Source of the DNA: Liriodendron chinense
Lineage: Eukaryota; Streptophyta; Magnoliopsida; Magnoliales; Magnoliaceae
Direction of reading: 5' to 3'
Length of the DNA: 64,000 nt
NCBI GenBank assembly: GCA_003013855.2
Contig: ML058337.1
Span: forward strand, 6,014,001 to 6,078,000
Below, one piece after another: positions 45,373 through 56,398 of the stretch (position 1 is its first letter; each line of letters starts with the position of its first letter). The position numbers and the translations under genes were made by a program. The notes below the pieces were generated by a model. It saw nothing but the letters and a program-made list of their open reading frames with translations. It made no database searches and was not told the DNA's origin.

Positions 45373-46426
45373 GAAAGTCAAGGCCATTGTGAATTAGCCT
45401 GAGCCGCGTAATATACACGACGTGCGAAGCTTTCATGGCCTAGCTACGTTCTATCGGCGGTTCATTCGTGGATTTAGCTCTATTATGGCTCCCATCACAG
45501 ATTGCATAAGAAAAGGGGAGTTCCAATGGACTAAAGCCGCGACACGGGCTTTCTCTGAAATTAAGAAGAAGATGACGGAAGCGCCCGTCATGCGTCTACC
45601 TGACTTCTCTAAAGTCTTTGAGGTGGCGTGTGACGCGTCAGGACTTGCCATAGGGGGAGTGTTAAGCCAAGAGGGACATCCTATGGCCTTTTTCAGTGAG
45701 AAACTGAATGAGGCTAAACAACGCTACTCCACCTATGACAAAGAGTTCTATGCGGTTGTGCAATCATTGCGCCATTGGCGGCATTATTTATTACCGCAAG
45801 AATTTGTCCTGTTCTCTGATCATGAGGCCTTGAAATATTTGAGCTCTCAAAAGAAGTTGAGCCCTAGGCATGCCAAGTGGGCCCAATTTCTTCAAGAGTA
45901 TACGTTTCTACTTAAGCACAAGGCCGGTAAAGAGAATAAGGTTGCTGACGCGCTTAGCCGTCGTGTCATGACGCTGCGGTCCATGAGCATTGAAGTTACA
46001 GGCTTTGAGCAACTCAAGGGTGAGTACTCAACTTGTCCTGACTTTGGGACCATCTATGCGTCGTTGTCTAGTGACCCACCCTCGAGGAGTGCTGAGTTTG
46101 TCCTTACAGACGGATACCTTTTTAGAGGGGACAAGCTCTGCATCCCACGCACATCCCTTCGTGATTTTCTAGTATGGGAGCTTCATGCTGGAGGGATGGC
46201 AGGTCACTTTGGTAGAGATAAAACGGTTGCCCTGGTTTCTGATCGTTTCCATTGGCCTAATCTCCAGCGAGATGTAGGCCAAGATTGTAGGGCAGTGTCG
46301 GACATGTCAACTAGCAAAGCAGAGGAAACAAAATACAGGCTTATACACTCCTTTGCCAGTTCCACATGCCCCGTGGCAAGATGTCAGTATGGATTTCGTG
46401 CTTGGGCTTCCCAAGACTATTCGTAA
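45373..46426 (+). pseudogene. Ty3 RNase H and start of integrase
   Basis: A TAG at 45395-45397 stands where relatives have Trp. From 45422 the frame is open through RNase H (A-C-D-A-S, K-E-F-Y-A-V-V, S-D-H-E-A-L-K-Y, A-D-A-L-S-R-R; catalytic residues kept) into the integrase zinc-binding part (H-A-G-G-M-A-G-H-F-G). An extra base near 46278-46282 scrambles the paired Cys. Confidence 0.85.
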
Positions 46427-47660
46427 GCACGATTCCATACTCGTGGTCGTTGATCGGTTTTCTAAGATGGCCCATTTCCTACCCTGTTATAAGACCTCAG
46501 ATGCCTCCCACATTGCTAAGATATTCTTTCAGGAGGTTGTGCGACTTCATGGGGTACCTAGATCCATCGTGTCTGACAGAGATACTAGGTTCACTAGTTA
46601 TTTTTGGAAGACTCTCTGGCATCTTTTGGGTACGAGGCTTCAATTTTCTTCAGCATATCATCCTCAGTCGGATGGTCAAACAGAGGTAGTGAACCGTAGC
46701 CTAGGGAATTTGTTGAGATGTCTAGTTGGAGACCACCACAGGACCTGGGACACTGTTATTCCCACAGCAGAGTTCGCTTATAACTCTTCAGTGAACAGGT
46801 CCACAGGAATGAGCCCATTTGAAATTGTTTCAGGTCTTAGACCCCGAGCCCCCATAGATTTGATCCCCATGGCTACCCCACAGCGTCCTTCAGAGTTAGG
46901 AGAGTCATTTGCCCATCATATACATGCATTGCATACTGAGATCAGAAGGAAGATTAATTCAAGTAATGAACATTATAAACTTTCTGCTGACACTCACAGG
47001 AGATTTAGGGAATTTCAACCTGGAGATGACGTCATGGTTCGTATTAGGTCTGATCGGTTTCCACCTGGATCCGTGAAGAAGCTTCATGCCCGTAGCATAG
47101 GCCCACATAAAATTGTGAAAAGGTTGGGGTCTAACGCTTATGTTGTTGATATCCCTCCTACCATGGGCATCAGTTCCACATTTAATGTGGAAGATCTAGT
47201 TCCCTATCACGAGCCATTACCTCTATCCAGTGATTCCCCTGTTTCTTCCCAGACCTCCCCTATATATGGACCTTGGCCACAGCCTGACCTCCCTATACCC
47301 ATCTTACCTTCTCTTCCTTCTGCATCGAGAAGAGACGAGATAGAGGGAATTTTGGACTCCGAGTTGGTTTCTACTCGCTCAGGGGGTTACCAGAAATTCC
47401 TAGTCAAGTGGAGGAACAGGCCTATTGCAGATAACTCCTGAATTACCGAGACAGAGCTACAGCGTATCGATCCAGACATGCTTGAGAGGTACAGGAGTTC
47501 ACTTTCGCCAGTGGCGAATTCTTCCCACCCGGGGAGAATTGATGCGGACATCAGTGATGCACCCTTTAGAGTGTACCAGAGGAGGCGACGTCGCAGATCG
47601 AGTGTTGGAGCAGACGAGTTGATGTGGATGGACGCCGGGCCCATTGGGCCCATTTTTTGA
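46353..47660 (+). pseudogene. Ty3 integrase with chromodomain, tail running into the LTR
   Basis: The integrase core has M-D-F-V-L-G-L-P, V-S-D-R-D-T-R-F and G-Q-T-E-V-V-N-R, so the D,D,E triad is present. The chromodomain-like end is I-L-D-S-E-L-V-S-T-R-S-G-G-Y then F-L-V-K-W. A TGA at 47439-47441 interrupts it where Trp is expected. Beyond that the same frame is open to TGA at 47658-47660, crossing the LTR start (47540) and encoding R-V-Y-Q-R-R-R-R-R-R-S in U3. Chromodomains in this clade steer integration to chromatin marks. Confidence 0.85.
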
Positions 47661-48412
47661 CGCGTTACGAGTACGCGAGTTGCAGGATCGCGCAGGAGCA
47701 TCATGACCGCTGGACCATGGAGCGGATTTACATTTAGGCGCTTTTCTATTTATTTCCTTATTTCTAGGCGCTTTAGTGTCGTTATTTACTTTAGACGTTT
47801 TTATGTTATTTCTTTGGTTTTCAGGCACTTTAGTGCACTTTTTTTATTTCGCAGCTTATATATACTGTAAGAACCCTATTTCGAATTTATTGAATGAATA
47901 GAAAATTCGTGAGTTTCTTCCTCTTTGTTGAGAGATTAGGGTTTCAGGATTGGCCCTCGGGTGTTGAGGATTCCACCCCGGAGTTTCCGTTTTCTCTTCT
48001 CTCTTTCTTCAAGGTGCGAGGAAAGGTAAGCTTCTTTTGATTCCTAATTCGTACTTCATGATAACCCATTGTTTTTCGACATCCCTCGTCCTTTTCTGAA
48101 CCCCCCCCCCCCCCCCCTTTTGGTACGATCGAAAAGAGGGATGCCTAGCCACGATAACCGGATCCAAACTTGACTGTGGACTGGTCTATGCTAGATCTGG
48201 GATATCCTCATATCCCTAGATCCTCCCTATTTTACGATTTTATATGGTTTTATGCAAAGGGGCATGATCCGGACGGACGGAATTCATCTTCGTGTTGAGA
48301 TTTGTTAGTTTCCTCTGATTGAAAGTAGTTAGTTTCGTAATTTTATTATTTGAATATCTTCCAACTTGATATACATGCATCTAGGGTTAGATCATCACAT
48401 GCCCCTGCATCA
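47540..48412 (+). repeat. 3' LTR of the young Ty3 element
   Basis: 873 bp. Apart from CATGGAGC near 47713 and one G/A difference near the start, I read it as identical to the 5' LTR, including a 17-C run at about 48101-48117. Confidence 0.93.
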
Positions 48413-48754
48413 CATTTAGGATGGTAGATTATCATTGCTTCTTTAACATCTCTAATGTTTACTTAACATGGAGTGAATTCAATGTTTGTGTTATCTAATG
48501 TATCTACGTAGAATTGGTAAATTGATTTCCAAGTTACCATAGGTCTAGCTTGCTTAGGTTTAACTATGTTTACATTGGAATTCATCTCAATATGAATTGT
48601 TGTGCTAATATGCATCTATGTTATTAAACCTTATAAGTTGTTTGATTGAATCATGCCTCATGTGATTCTACCTTGACCATTAGTGGTTTGTGTTGATTAT
48701 GATCTCCATACCATGGTGTTTTGATTTAGGGACATCACTTGTGATTTCTAGATC

Positions 48755-49135
48755 ATGTTATCGTTGACCGTCTTTGTGATTTCCGGTTCATGATACCGTC
48801 AACCATCACTTTGTGATTCTTGGGTCATTTCTTAGGATTTCCGGATCATGTGTTGTTGACCGTCACTTTGTGATTTCCGGAGCATGATACCGTTGACCAT
48901 CCTTTTGTCATTCTTAGGATTTTTGGATCATGTTCCGTTGACCATCACTTTGTGATTTCCGGAGCATTTATCGTTGACTGTCCTTTTGTCATTCTTAAGA
49001 TTTCTGGATCATATTCCGTTGACCTGTCACTTTGTGATTTCCGGAGCATGTTACCGTTGACCGTCCTCTTGTCATTTCTTTGTGATTTCCATATCATGAT
49101 ATCGTTGACTATCCTTTTGCCAATTCTTGAGACTT
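48755..49135 (+). repeat. Degenerate minisatellite in the giant LTR
   Basis: Alternating 'ttgtgatttccggagcatg' and 'ccgttgaccatcc' blocks repeat about every 80-85 bp, four to five times, with sub-repeats of roughly 40 bp. Confidence 0.8.
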
Positions 49136-49715
49136 CCCGGATGATACGTTATCTTCACCAGGTGATTCTCATGTCATTCTGTGGTTCATGCATTCCCCCA
49201 TGCATGTAATCAAGAATTGATTTTGATGTGATAGCTATGAATGCTTTACTTGTTTTATAAAGTATCTTGAATATGATGATGGACATGAAACCTTGGTGGG
49301 AATTTTTCATTGAGATGGCCACTCACACTTATTGCGTAATTACACCAAACAAATGGACCTGGACTAGAGGAGTCTCAGGATGTGGAGGAGGAGCCTTCTG
49401 AGGAGCCCTTTTATAGCCCGTTGAGCTAATCGAGTTGAACTAGCAGATAATTTCTTTGTTTGGTTATTGTTGGACTTTGAATTCACGTAATGTGATTGTA
49501 ATAATATCCCCTTCTAAGTGGATGAACCTAGATGTTATACTTGGACCGATTGCCCTTTTCTTAAGTATATCTTACTTTGATGATGCCTACCATGTGGAAC
49601 AAACATGAATGTGAATGATTCCACACATTTTACTATTTGTGTTATTTAGATAACACCAGAATTTCGAGACTCGAGTACCATACTCAAGCTTCGAATTTCG
49701 GGGCGTTACAAATAA

Positions 49716-50004
49716 AGTACCATGGTAACCTATAGATCCTATGTTAACCATTCTAATGGCATCAAAAAGTATGTCAAAACCACGACATCATGATCGTGAA
49801 GTCCATCTGCATCCTCAAGTCTAAGGATAAGCCCACGCTAGAGCATGATCAAATCAACATTCCGAGTATAATGGGTCCACAATAGTAATTTAGATACAAT
49901 ATGTCCAATGCATGGTAATCCGCACCCTTGTAAAGGGAAGACATCACTAATGCTCCATGATGAAGATAAATCTATGCCAACGTCACGTAGGACAATGGGC
50001 CTAT
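49716..50004. other. Short gene-free spacer between two LTRs
   Basis: No gene or repeat is recognised between the AATAA duplication of the giant LTR and the next solo LTR. Confidence 0.4.
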
Positions 50005-50009
50005 CAATA

Positions 50010-51231
50010 TGATGCGGAATGAAACTATGGTGAAAATGTATAACAATGAATAATCAAATTAAAACTACTCAAATCACATGTGCGGAAATTCAAATAAGCA
50101 AGAAATCATGCACCACAACGATAAATCACAAGCATGTAATGAAAGAACTACAAATCTCAAAAGTCGGGACCCATGAAATGTAAAACTTCCATGTCCAAGC
50201 ATAGAGTTAATCCAAAATCAAAGGGACTCTAGGGTTCCTAGGGTATGGCTGAAATTAGGGTTTAATGGGAATTAAAGTTAGGATTAGGGTTTAGGTGATT
50301 TGGGAATTAAGGATTTAGGGATTTAAGGCCATGGGAAAGCTGAAAATCGGATTTTGGTGAAAAGGAATTATCGGATTTGAAAGTTATGTGAGATTAGGTT
50401 AGGTCTGAAGGATTCGGATGGAAAAAAAAGAGTTGGGGTTTTGAGGAAAAACGAAGTTTAAGATTGCGTGGGCCTATGCCAAATAAAAAACGGAAAGATT
50501 AAGGGGTTTTGGGTTTGCATTCAAGAGAAGATCAAAGAGCCTTCAATCGGATGAAAAATAACAACTATAAATACCTGAATTTATAGAGAAGAAGAAGAGA
50601 AGATATCCTTGGAGGAGTCCACTACCAAGTTAAGTTTCTAACAATTCCACAATTGGATTGGAATGGAGGGTTTCCTCACAAACCCTAAAGAAGAATGAAA
50701 ATGGGACTTCTCAAGAGAGAACAAGCTTTCAAGCTCTTTTTTTCTTTTGCTCCAAAAACCAAGTTAGGGTTGGACATCCCCTCCTAGCTTTTATAATAAA
50801 ACTTTTAAAAAATTACAAATATGCCCCAACTTAATGTTCCATGGGCCAAACTCAAAGTACAATATCCAAAGCAAATAAAAGTAATCCAAACAATCCATCA
50901 TGTCCTAAAAATAACATAAAATAAAATAAAATCAGGATCCACGCAGCCCAGATTTGAAAGATCTGACGGTCTGATGGCCCTATCAAAATGGTCCAACAGT
51001 CAGATGGACCTAAAATTAAAATCCTATAGCTAAAAACTCCTCCTAAGCAACCCACATGAACCATCCCAAAGTGGGGTCTTCCTGATGCACGTTCAATGCA
51101 TGTGGGGTCTTCAAAATGGCCTCGCAAGCCCCGTCTGGAAGTTGTCGTCCATCCAGAACGAAAATTGTGCCGATACAGGTAGTCGCCTCCGCCTCTAGTA
51201 CACTCGAGTAGGTCCTTTGATGTCCTCATCA
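50010..51231 (-). mobile_element. Solo LTR of the chromovirus-like family, minus strand (1222 bp)
   Basis: On the minus strand it starts TGATGAGGACATCAAAGG and ends CCGCATCA. The start encodes D-E-D-I-K-G-P-T-R-V-Y, a stop, then R-R-R-R, as in its relatives. The flanks are CAATA (50005-50009) and, once the adjacent MITE is removed, CAACA, a 4/5 match to a 5-bp duplication. A minus-strand 'ttttattataaaagc' near 50795 is a TATA candidate. Confidence 0.7.
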
Positions 51232-51235
51232 CAAC

Positions 51236-51400
51236 CAAGGTATCCCAAAACGAATACGTATCGGCCGTATTGGCCGATATGTATCGAAAACGGTCTGGCC
51301 CATTACGTGATACGGGGACCGTATCGGCCGATACGTTCCGTATCCGTATCAGTAACAGTGGGCACCGTTACGCCCACCGATACCGCTACGGGACACCTTG
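51236..51400. mobile_element. hAT-type MITE (165 bp) at the LTR border
   Basis: CAAGGTATCCC on one side and CAAGGTGTCCC from the other. The flanks are a perfect ATCACAAC 8-bp duplication (51228-51235, 51401-51408). The interior is built of 'gtatcggccgatacg'-like palindromic motifs. It inserted four bases outside the LTR end. Confidence 0.85.
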
Positions 51401-51770
51401 ATCACAACAGAAGTTATTTGTCCACATCACATAAGATAACCATCAATCCAACCATGTTGCCTAAACCCAATCAAGTGATAATGGAGTTCTCAAGTACTCG
51501 AGAACCATAGTCCCTCAGTTCTCCCACTAGCCATGTTAGCCATTGGGGACCTAACCTATTTTCAGTATCAACTCCACAGTCCAACCCATATAGAGTTGGT
51601 TGCGACCTAACCCATCAAGAATCAATTCCAAGCGTAACTTCCATGCCTAATGGAAAACAAAATACAAATAATAGTAAACCATAATCACTAAACACACAAT
51701 AAAAGGTGTCCTTATTAGCTTTCAAGGGCATACACATTTACTAATTCTCCACTACAATACTACCGCAATT

Positions 51771-53000
51771 CAATGTTTTAAATAACTACATTATGTAGCA
51801 TGTAGCTCACGTTATGTAGCTTAGCTTAGCTTAGCCTTAATGCTACGTAGCTCACGAAAAAAGATTAAATCATGTGTAGCCTACACTACATGATCATTTG
51901 CATACGCTACATGCTGCTAAATGCTACATGGCTCACATTACAGGTTATTTTTCACTACAATATTTTTTTTTAGAGATAACAGCAAATTTACTAAAAGCTT
52001 GCAAAAGCTAGAAAAGGATACAAGGCAGCCAAAATCAAAAGGAAAGAGAAAAATTAGCAGCCAGGGCTGTACTAACATAGACAGCCCACCCCGAAACTAG
52101 AAAGTTGACCTTTCTAATAACGTCCATCACCCCGGGATTTTCATTATGAAAGCACCGGCCGTTCTGAGCTTCCTAAATGGCCCACAAAATAACCATTAAG
52201 ATCAACCTCCACTTAGCAAACTCCCCAAGCCCATAGAAGACTATCAACTAACTCCAGCATTACCCATGTTGTCATCAAGAACCCCAAAAAGTAATCTCAC
52301 ACTCTACTGGAGAAGGGACAATGCAAAAAATAGATAATCTATCGATTCAACGGCTGCCATGCACATTAGGGAGCACGAGGGATCTTCTTTGCAAATTGTC
52401 AACTGTAAGAATTCTCTTCCAGCCCAGCAACCAAACAAAAGCTGCCACTCTAGGGGGCACTCCATAGGACCATAACAGAAACAAACCAAAAAAAAAGTTC
52501 CTGAATGAGGCGGCGAGGCACTGATCAAGTCGAAAAGCGATCTGATGGAAAACCGACCAGAACTATGAGCAGCCCACACCATCAAATCCCCTTCAGAAGG
52601 AGAGAGCCTTCTAAAAGAGAATTAATGGTTTTAATGATTTGTTACATTTTCTATTTTCAATCAAAGTTATTTAATATTTTCAATGCCTTTAGTAAAAATA
52701 ATCTAAGTAACAGTGTTAAATCAATTTCTTGCTCTTTCTTTACCTTTATACTTAATCATTACCCTCTTCTATTACTTCAGGTTGCATTTGGTTACACCAA
52801 ATATCATGAAATTTTGTTAAATTTCATTATTGATCAGTCTAATTTGGTGCAGAATATCATGAAATTGGTGTCACCAAGCTCAGCCTTCATTAAAAACTTA
52901 GAAGTAGCAGTGTAGCTTACACTCCATGCTATGTAGTTTATGCCTCACGCTTCATAGGGGTGAACGATATGCTACACGCTATTTGCTATTTAAAACACAG
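51771..53000. mobile_element. hAT-like element with a nested LINE
   Basis: The ends CAATGTTTTAAATA and, from the right, CTGTGTTTTAAATA share 11 contiguous bases. The flanks CCGCAATT and CCACAGTT agree at 6 of 8. Subterminal 'gctacatg' and 'tagcgtgtagc' motifs recur at both ends. The middle is occupied by a LINE fragment (51962-52625). No transposase is seen. Confidence 0.5.
51962..52625 (-). mobile_element. 5'-truncated L1 LINE fragment
   Basis: On the minus strand V-W-A-A-H-S-S-G-R-F-S-I-R-S-L-F-D is the L1 C-terminal region. It is followed by a 3' end 'ttgcaagcttttagtaaatt' and an A-rich tail (plus strand T run at 51962). Its insertion duplication was not found. Confidence 0.7.
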
Positions 53001-53129
53001 CCACAGTTACATCATATCTTCATTCTAGACTCTTGGCAGCCTCTAATCATCTGACATCTAACAATTATGTTAGTTTATTAGTTCTCATCTCAGTCAATCC
53101 TACATCCAAGTAGCCCATGTTTGTCTTAT

Positions 53130-54030
53130 TTATGTGCAAAAAGTAGGTTATTTCACTTCTATATTTCTAGTACATTATCATCAGCTTTTCATGGCCCAAG
53201 TGCTTCCCCCAAGCATAGACTATACAACACTCGATTCATAACCCCTTTGTGAAGTAGTTAGCCAACCACCCAACTGCTAGCCAGGCTAACTTGAAGAGAA
53301 GAGAGAGCACATGAGAGTTGAAGGCAAGAGAACTTGCATTGCACTAGTACTCAAGAGAGCTTACAACTGTCTGAGGTGCATCCCAAATGATGAGCCCTCC
53401 CTTCATATAAACCTAAGAATCTTCTAGTCTCGATTTATGTACAGAAAGCTAGTTATATTACTCCTATATTTCTACTGAATTATTCTCATCAACTTGTCAC
53501 AGCTCAAGTACTTCCCCCAAGCATTGACTGTGTAGCACTCAATTCACAACCACTTTGCAAAGTAGTTAGCCAACCAAGTGCTAGCCAAGCTAACTTGAAG
53601 AGGAGAGAGCACGTGAGAGTTGAAGGCAAGAGAACTTGCATTGCATTAGTACTCAAGATAACTTACAACTATTTGAGGTGCATCCCAAATGAGGGGAGCC
53701 CCCCTTACATAGACCTAAGAAACTTCTAGTCTCCTTACACGAATGGCTAGAATGATGCCACATGCGAACATCCAAGGGCTAGGAATGCTCTAGACTTTCT
53801 AGATAATTCTCCATCACTCTATGAGAGTTGAAGGCAAGAGAACTTGCATTGCATTAGTACTCAAGAGAACTTACAACTATCTGAGGTGCATCCCAAATGA
53901 GGACCCCCCCCCTATAGAGACCAAAGAATCTTCTAGTCTCCTTACACAAATGGCTAGAATGATGCCACGTGTGATCATCCAAAGGCTAGGAATACTCTAG
54001 AAACTTTCTAGATCATTCTACATCACTCTA
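53130..54030. repeat. Nested tandem repeats, 302 bp and 208 bp
   Basis: 'aacttgcattgca' occurs at 53331, 53633 and 53841. The first two copies belong to units of ~302 bp. The second and third belong to units of 208 bp starting at about 53612 and 53820 ('gtgagagttgaagg'/'atgagagttgaagg'). The position downstream of minus-strand Ty3 remnants suggests LTR-derived sequence. Confidence 0.8.
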
Positions 54031-54224
54031 GCTATAAGAAGCCACTAGAGAACTCCAGAATGTTACAGAGATCTCTACACTCTAATCTTCTTTAGAATTC
54101 TCTACTTTACATAATGGCCTCATAATATACTAAAAGGAGAGCCAAAATGGCTAAGTTCATGGGATGGGTCACGAAGATGTTCGGTCCATGAAAACCTCCC
54201 CCACCTAATCTAGCAACACCCTCA

Positions 54225-54540
54225 TCACTCCTTTATGGAACCTCCTAGGCTGATCCTCAAATTTCCACAATGTCTTAACATGCTTGCAACTGGCTCACCG
54301 TCTAGTAAGCCTTTTCCACTTAACCAAATAGCCGATGTAGGGTTGAACGTTGCGCCATGAACCATCCTATTAGTGATAATGTACTCTGCTTCACTGTTGA
54401 ATGAAGTAACCATCTCCATCGGTCCTCGCTTGGAGATTCCCCTGCTTGGGTCTTCCTTGTCTCCATGATAGGGCTTCAAGTTGCTCACATGGAAGACCAA
54501 ATATATCTTTGAAATTACATCGGGTAGTCTAACACGACGC
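54225..54540 (-). pseudogene. Ty3 pol C-terminal fragment
   Basis: On the minus strand: V-F-H-V-S-N-L-K-P-Y-H-G-D-K-E-D-P-S-R, then a degenerate chromodomain-like stretch (E-A-E-Y-I-I-T-N-R). It begins after V-R-L-P-D-V-I-S-K-I. The neighbouring remnant at 56399-56701 has its own copy of that point (V-Q-L-P-S-R-L-K-I), so the two are not simply halves of one protein. Confidence 0.75.
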
Positions 54541-55179
54541 CCTACGCATACGCGTGCAGAAGCTTAAGGAGCAACTAGAATAGGGGGGGTGATTAGGACA
54601 TTTTTAAAATATTTTCGCCTACTTAATAGTTTTAACAAATTAAACTAAGTAAGCAAGAACACTTCGGCTTCCAAGCCTGAGTGGGTCTAATCAATAGACT
54701 AGCATATGATTAAACAATTAACAACCTAGTCTAAGCATGCATAGATTAACATATGATTAAACTAATCAAGCTCCTAATCTATGGAACCTAAGTAGACTAT
54801 AGAAGATGGATCAAATAAGCTCAAATCTACTCAAGGAGTGAAAGTACATCATGTGTGTATAGATGTGCATATCAAGAGCCTAGCATACATTCCTAATTAA
54901 GCATTTACAATTAAACAATTAAACACAACGCATAGTAAGAAATGTACTCAAATACAATCACAAACACAATGATGTATGGTGGTTCAACTTCAAGTCTACT
55001 CCACTCTCAGTTCAAGTACTCAACCCCTTTGAGCACACCGGCATTCACTAGGGAGTTTAAATCTAGTTCCTCCCAACCAAGGTGCTTTAAATCGGATCCA
55101 CCCAACCAGGAAGTTTACAAGTTCCTTCCAACCTACACGTACACACCCATATTGGTGGCTCCCTTTGGAGACTTGTTTA

Positions 55180-55410
55180 GGCTCTACAACCAAGCCAAAG
55201 TCCTACAACCGAAGCTCGATTTAGACTTCACTCATGAGTCAAGGTCCTACAACCGAACCTCAATGGTTTTAGGCTCTACAACCGAGCCAAAGTCCTACAA
55301 CCGAACCTAGCGTTTACTCCCGCCGGAGGCTCCCCCTTAGAGACTCAATTCGACCCTACAACCGAGTCTAGGTCCTACAACCGGGTCTAGGTCCTACAAT
55401 CGAACCTATC
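55180..55410 (+). repeat. 'cctacaaccga' short interspersed tandem repeat
   Basis: At least eight copies of 'ctacaaccga' or near variants occur in 230 bp, in alternating short phrases ('aggctctacaaccgagcc', 'aagtcctacaaccgaacc'). Confidence 0.85.
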
Positions 55411-56004
55411 GAGTTTGAAGACAAACTCTACACTCAATTCCCCATGGGATTAGAGTGAAAACAGACTCTTACAATTGACAACTTACTTGTCGGATTGAGC
55501 CCCTTTGTTGCGCCGCTTCGAGTTGCTTGATCTCCGCTTTTCCGTGCTTCAATCGGCTTCCCTTTTGCTCCCCCGATATTGTTGTCGATGCTTTGCCAAT
55601 GCTCCAGCTCCAACGATCAATCCCCTTGCATTTGCTCTTCTTGAGATGACCAAGGTGGATAGGAGGTGGTGAAACCTTTACAAATGGTAGGAAATGAGTT
55701 TCCTAGAGGAATATACCTATTTAGACTCCTAGGTGATGTTTACACATAGGATTTAACTGTGATCAAGGTGTCTAAATTCCTAGGAATCAAGAGGGAACAA
55801 GTCCATTCTCATTTTGGCATTGAATGCCCCAAGCTTGTGATGAATCATAAGGAAAATGACTTGTTATGGGTTTGGAATAGAGCCTCTAATGGTCTTTAGC
55901 AATGGTGGCTTTTATCTCCTCAAAATCCCCTCGTGTCCAAAAACAAATCCCCCTCTTTTAAAGATTTTCTCCCAACGATCAAATAACAAGCATATTTGCG
56001 CATG

Positions 56005-56215
56005 GTCAAGCGCCCGGTCGACACTTGGTCGGGCACTCGAAATCCAGTCCAAATTTAAGTTTTAGTCACTGGATACTTTTTGAGCTGGTCGGGCGCCCGG
56101 TGGACACATGGTCGGGCGCCCGATGACCATTTGAATTTCAGGCCAACTCACTAGACGGATTTCTCATCTGTCGGGGGCCAGGTGGACGCATGGTCGGGTG
56201 CTCAGTCAGGCATGT
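56005..56215. repeat. GC-rich 'gtcgggcgcccg' palindromic repeats
   Basis: Five variants of 'ggtcgggcgcccgg', a self-complementary core (cgggcgcccg), alternate with 'gacacatggtcgggc'. This is distinctly GC-rich in an AT-rich region. Confidence 0.75.
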
Positions 56216-56398
56216 TTTTCTGTTGTTTTGTTGGTTGTGTTTTGCAGCAGAACATGCAACCTCTTGGCCATTCTTTTGGTGATATTTTGGGACACCTAAG
56301 GCCAATCTAAGATGACTAAGGGTATACCTAATGGTCATGGTCATCTAGAGGTTGTGGTTTTGGTTAGGTACAGGATAAGGCTCACAAAGGCATCTCTT

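Larger units (their letters stand above)
41366..48412 (+). mobile_element. Young Ty3 chromovirus-type retrotransposon, full length, defective
   Basis: LTRs of 865 and 873 bp, TGATGCGG...CTGCATCA, with perfect CATTT duplication (41361-41365, 48413-48417). The LTRs differ, by eye, by one substitution and one 8-bp indel. PBS TGGTATCAGAG is at 42235. The order gag - protease - RT - RNase H - integrase - chromodomain places it in the Ty3 chromoviruses, perhaps Tekay-like. Three premature stops, each at a position where the family has Trp, and three single-base frameshifts interrupt the coding region. It cannot make its own polyprotein as written. Confidence 0.92.
38741..49710. mobile_element. Giant solo LTR (~3.9 kb) split by a nested Ty3 element
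   Basis: It begins TGTAACGGCCGGAATT and ends AATTTCGGGGCGTTACA, so the ends are inverted over ~16 bp (TGTAACG.CC.GAA). A perfect AATAA duplication flanks it (38736-38740 and 49711-49715), 11 kb apart. Removing 41366-48412 and one CATTT leaves about 3.9 kb. It has a TATA box (40259), GA-rich leader sequence and no gag/pol, which fits one very large LTR left by recombination. It could instead be a non-coding large retrotransposon derivative. Orientation is inferred as plus from the TATA box. Confidence 0.7.
54541..56398. other. Anonymous insertion between two Ty3 fragments
   Basis: About 1.9 kb with no recognised gene, starting near 'ggagcaactagaatag' and a 7-G run. It contains two internal repeat patches (55180-55410 and 56005-56215). 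It may be a non-autonomous LTR-type element, but no ends or duplication could be fixed. Confidence 0.35.
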
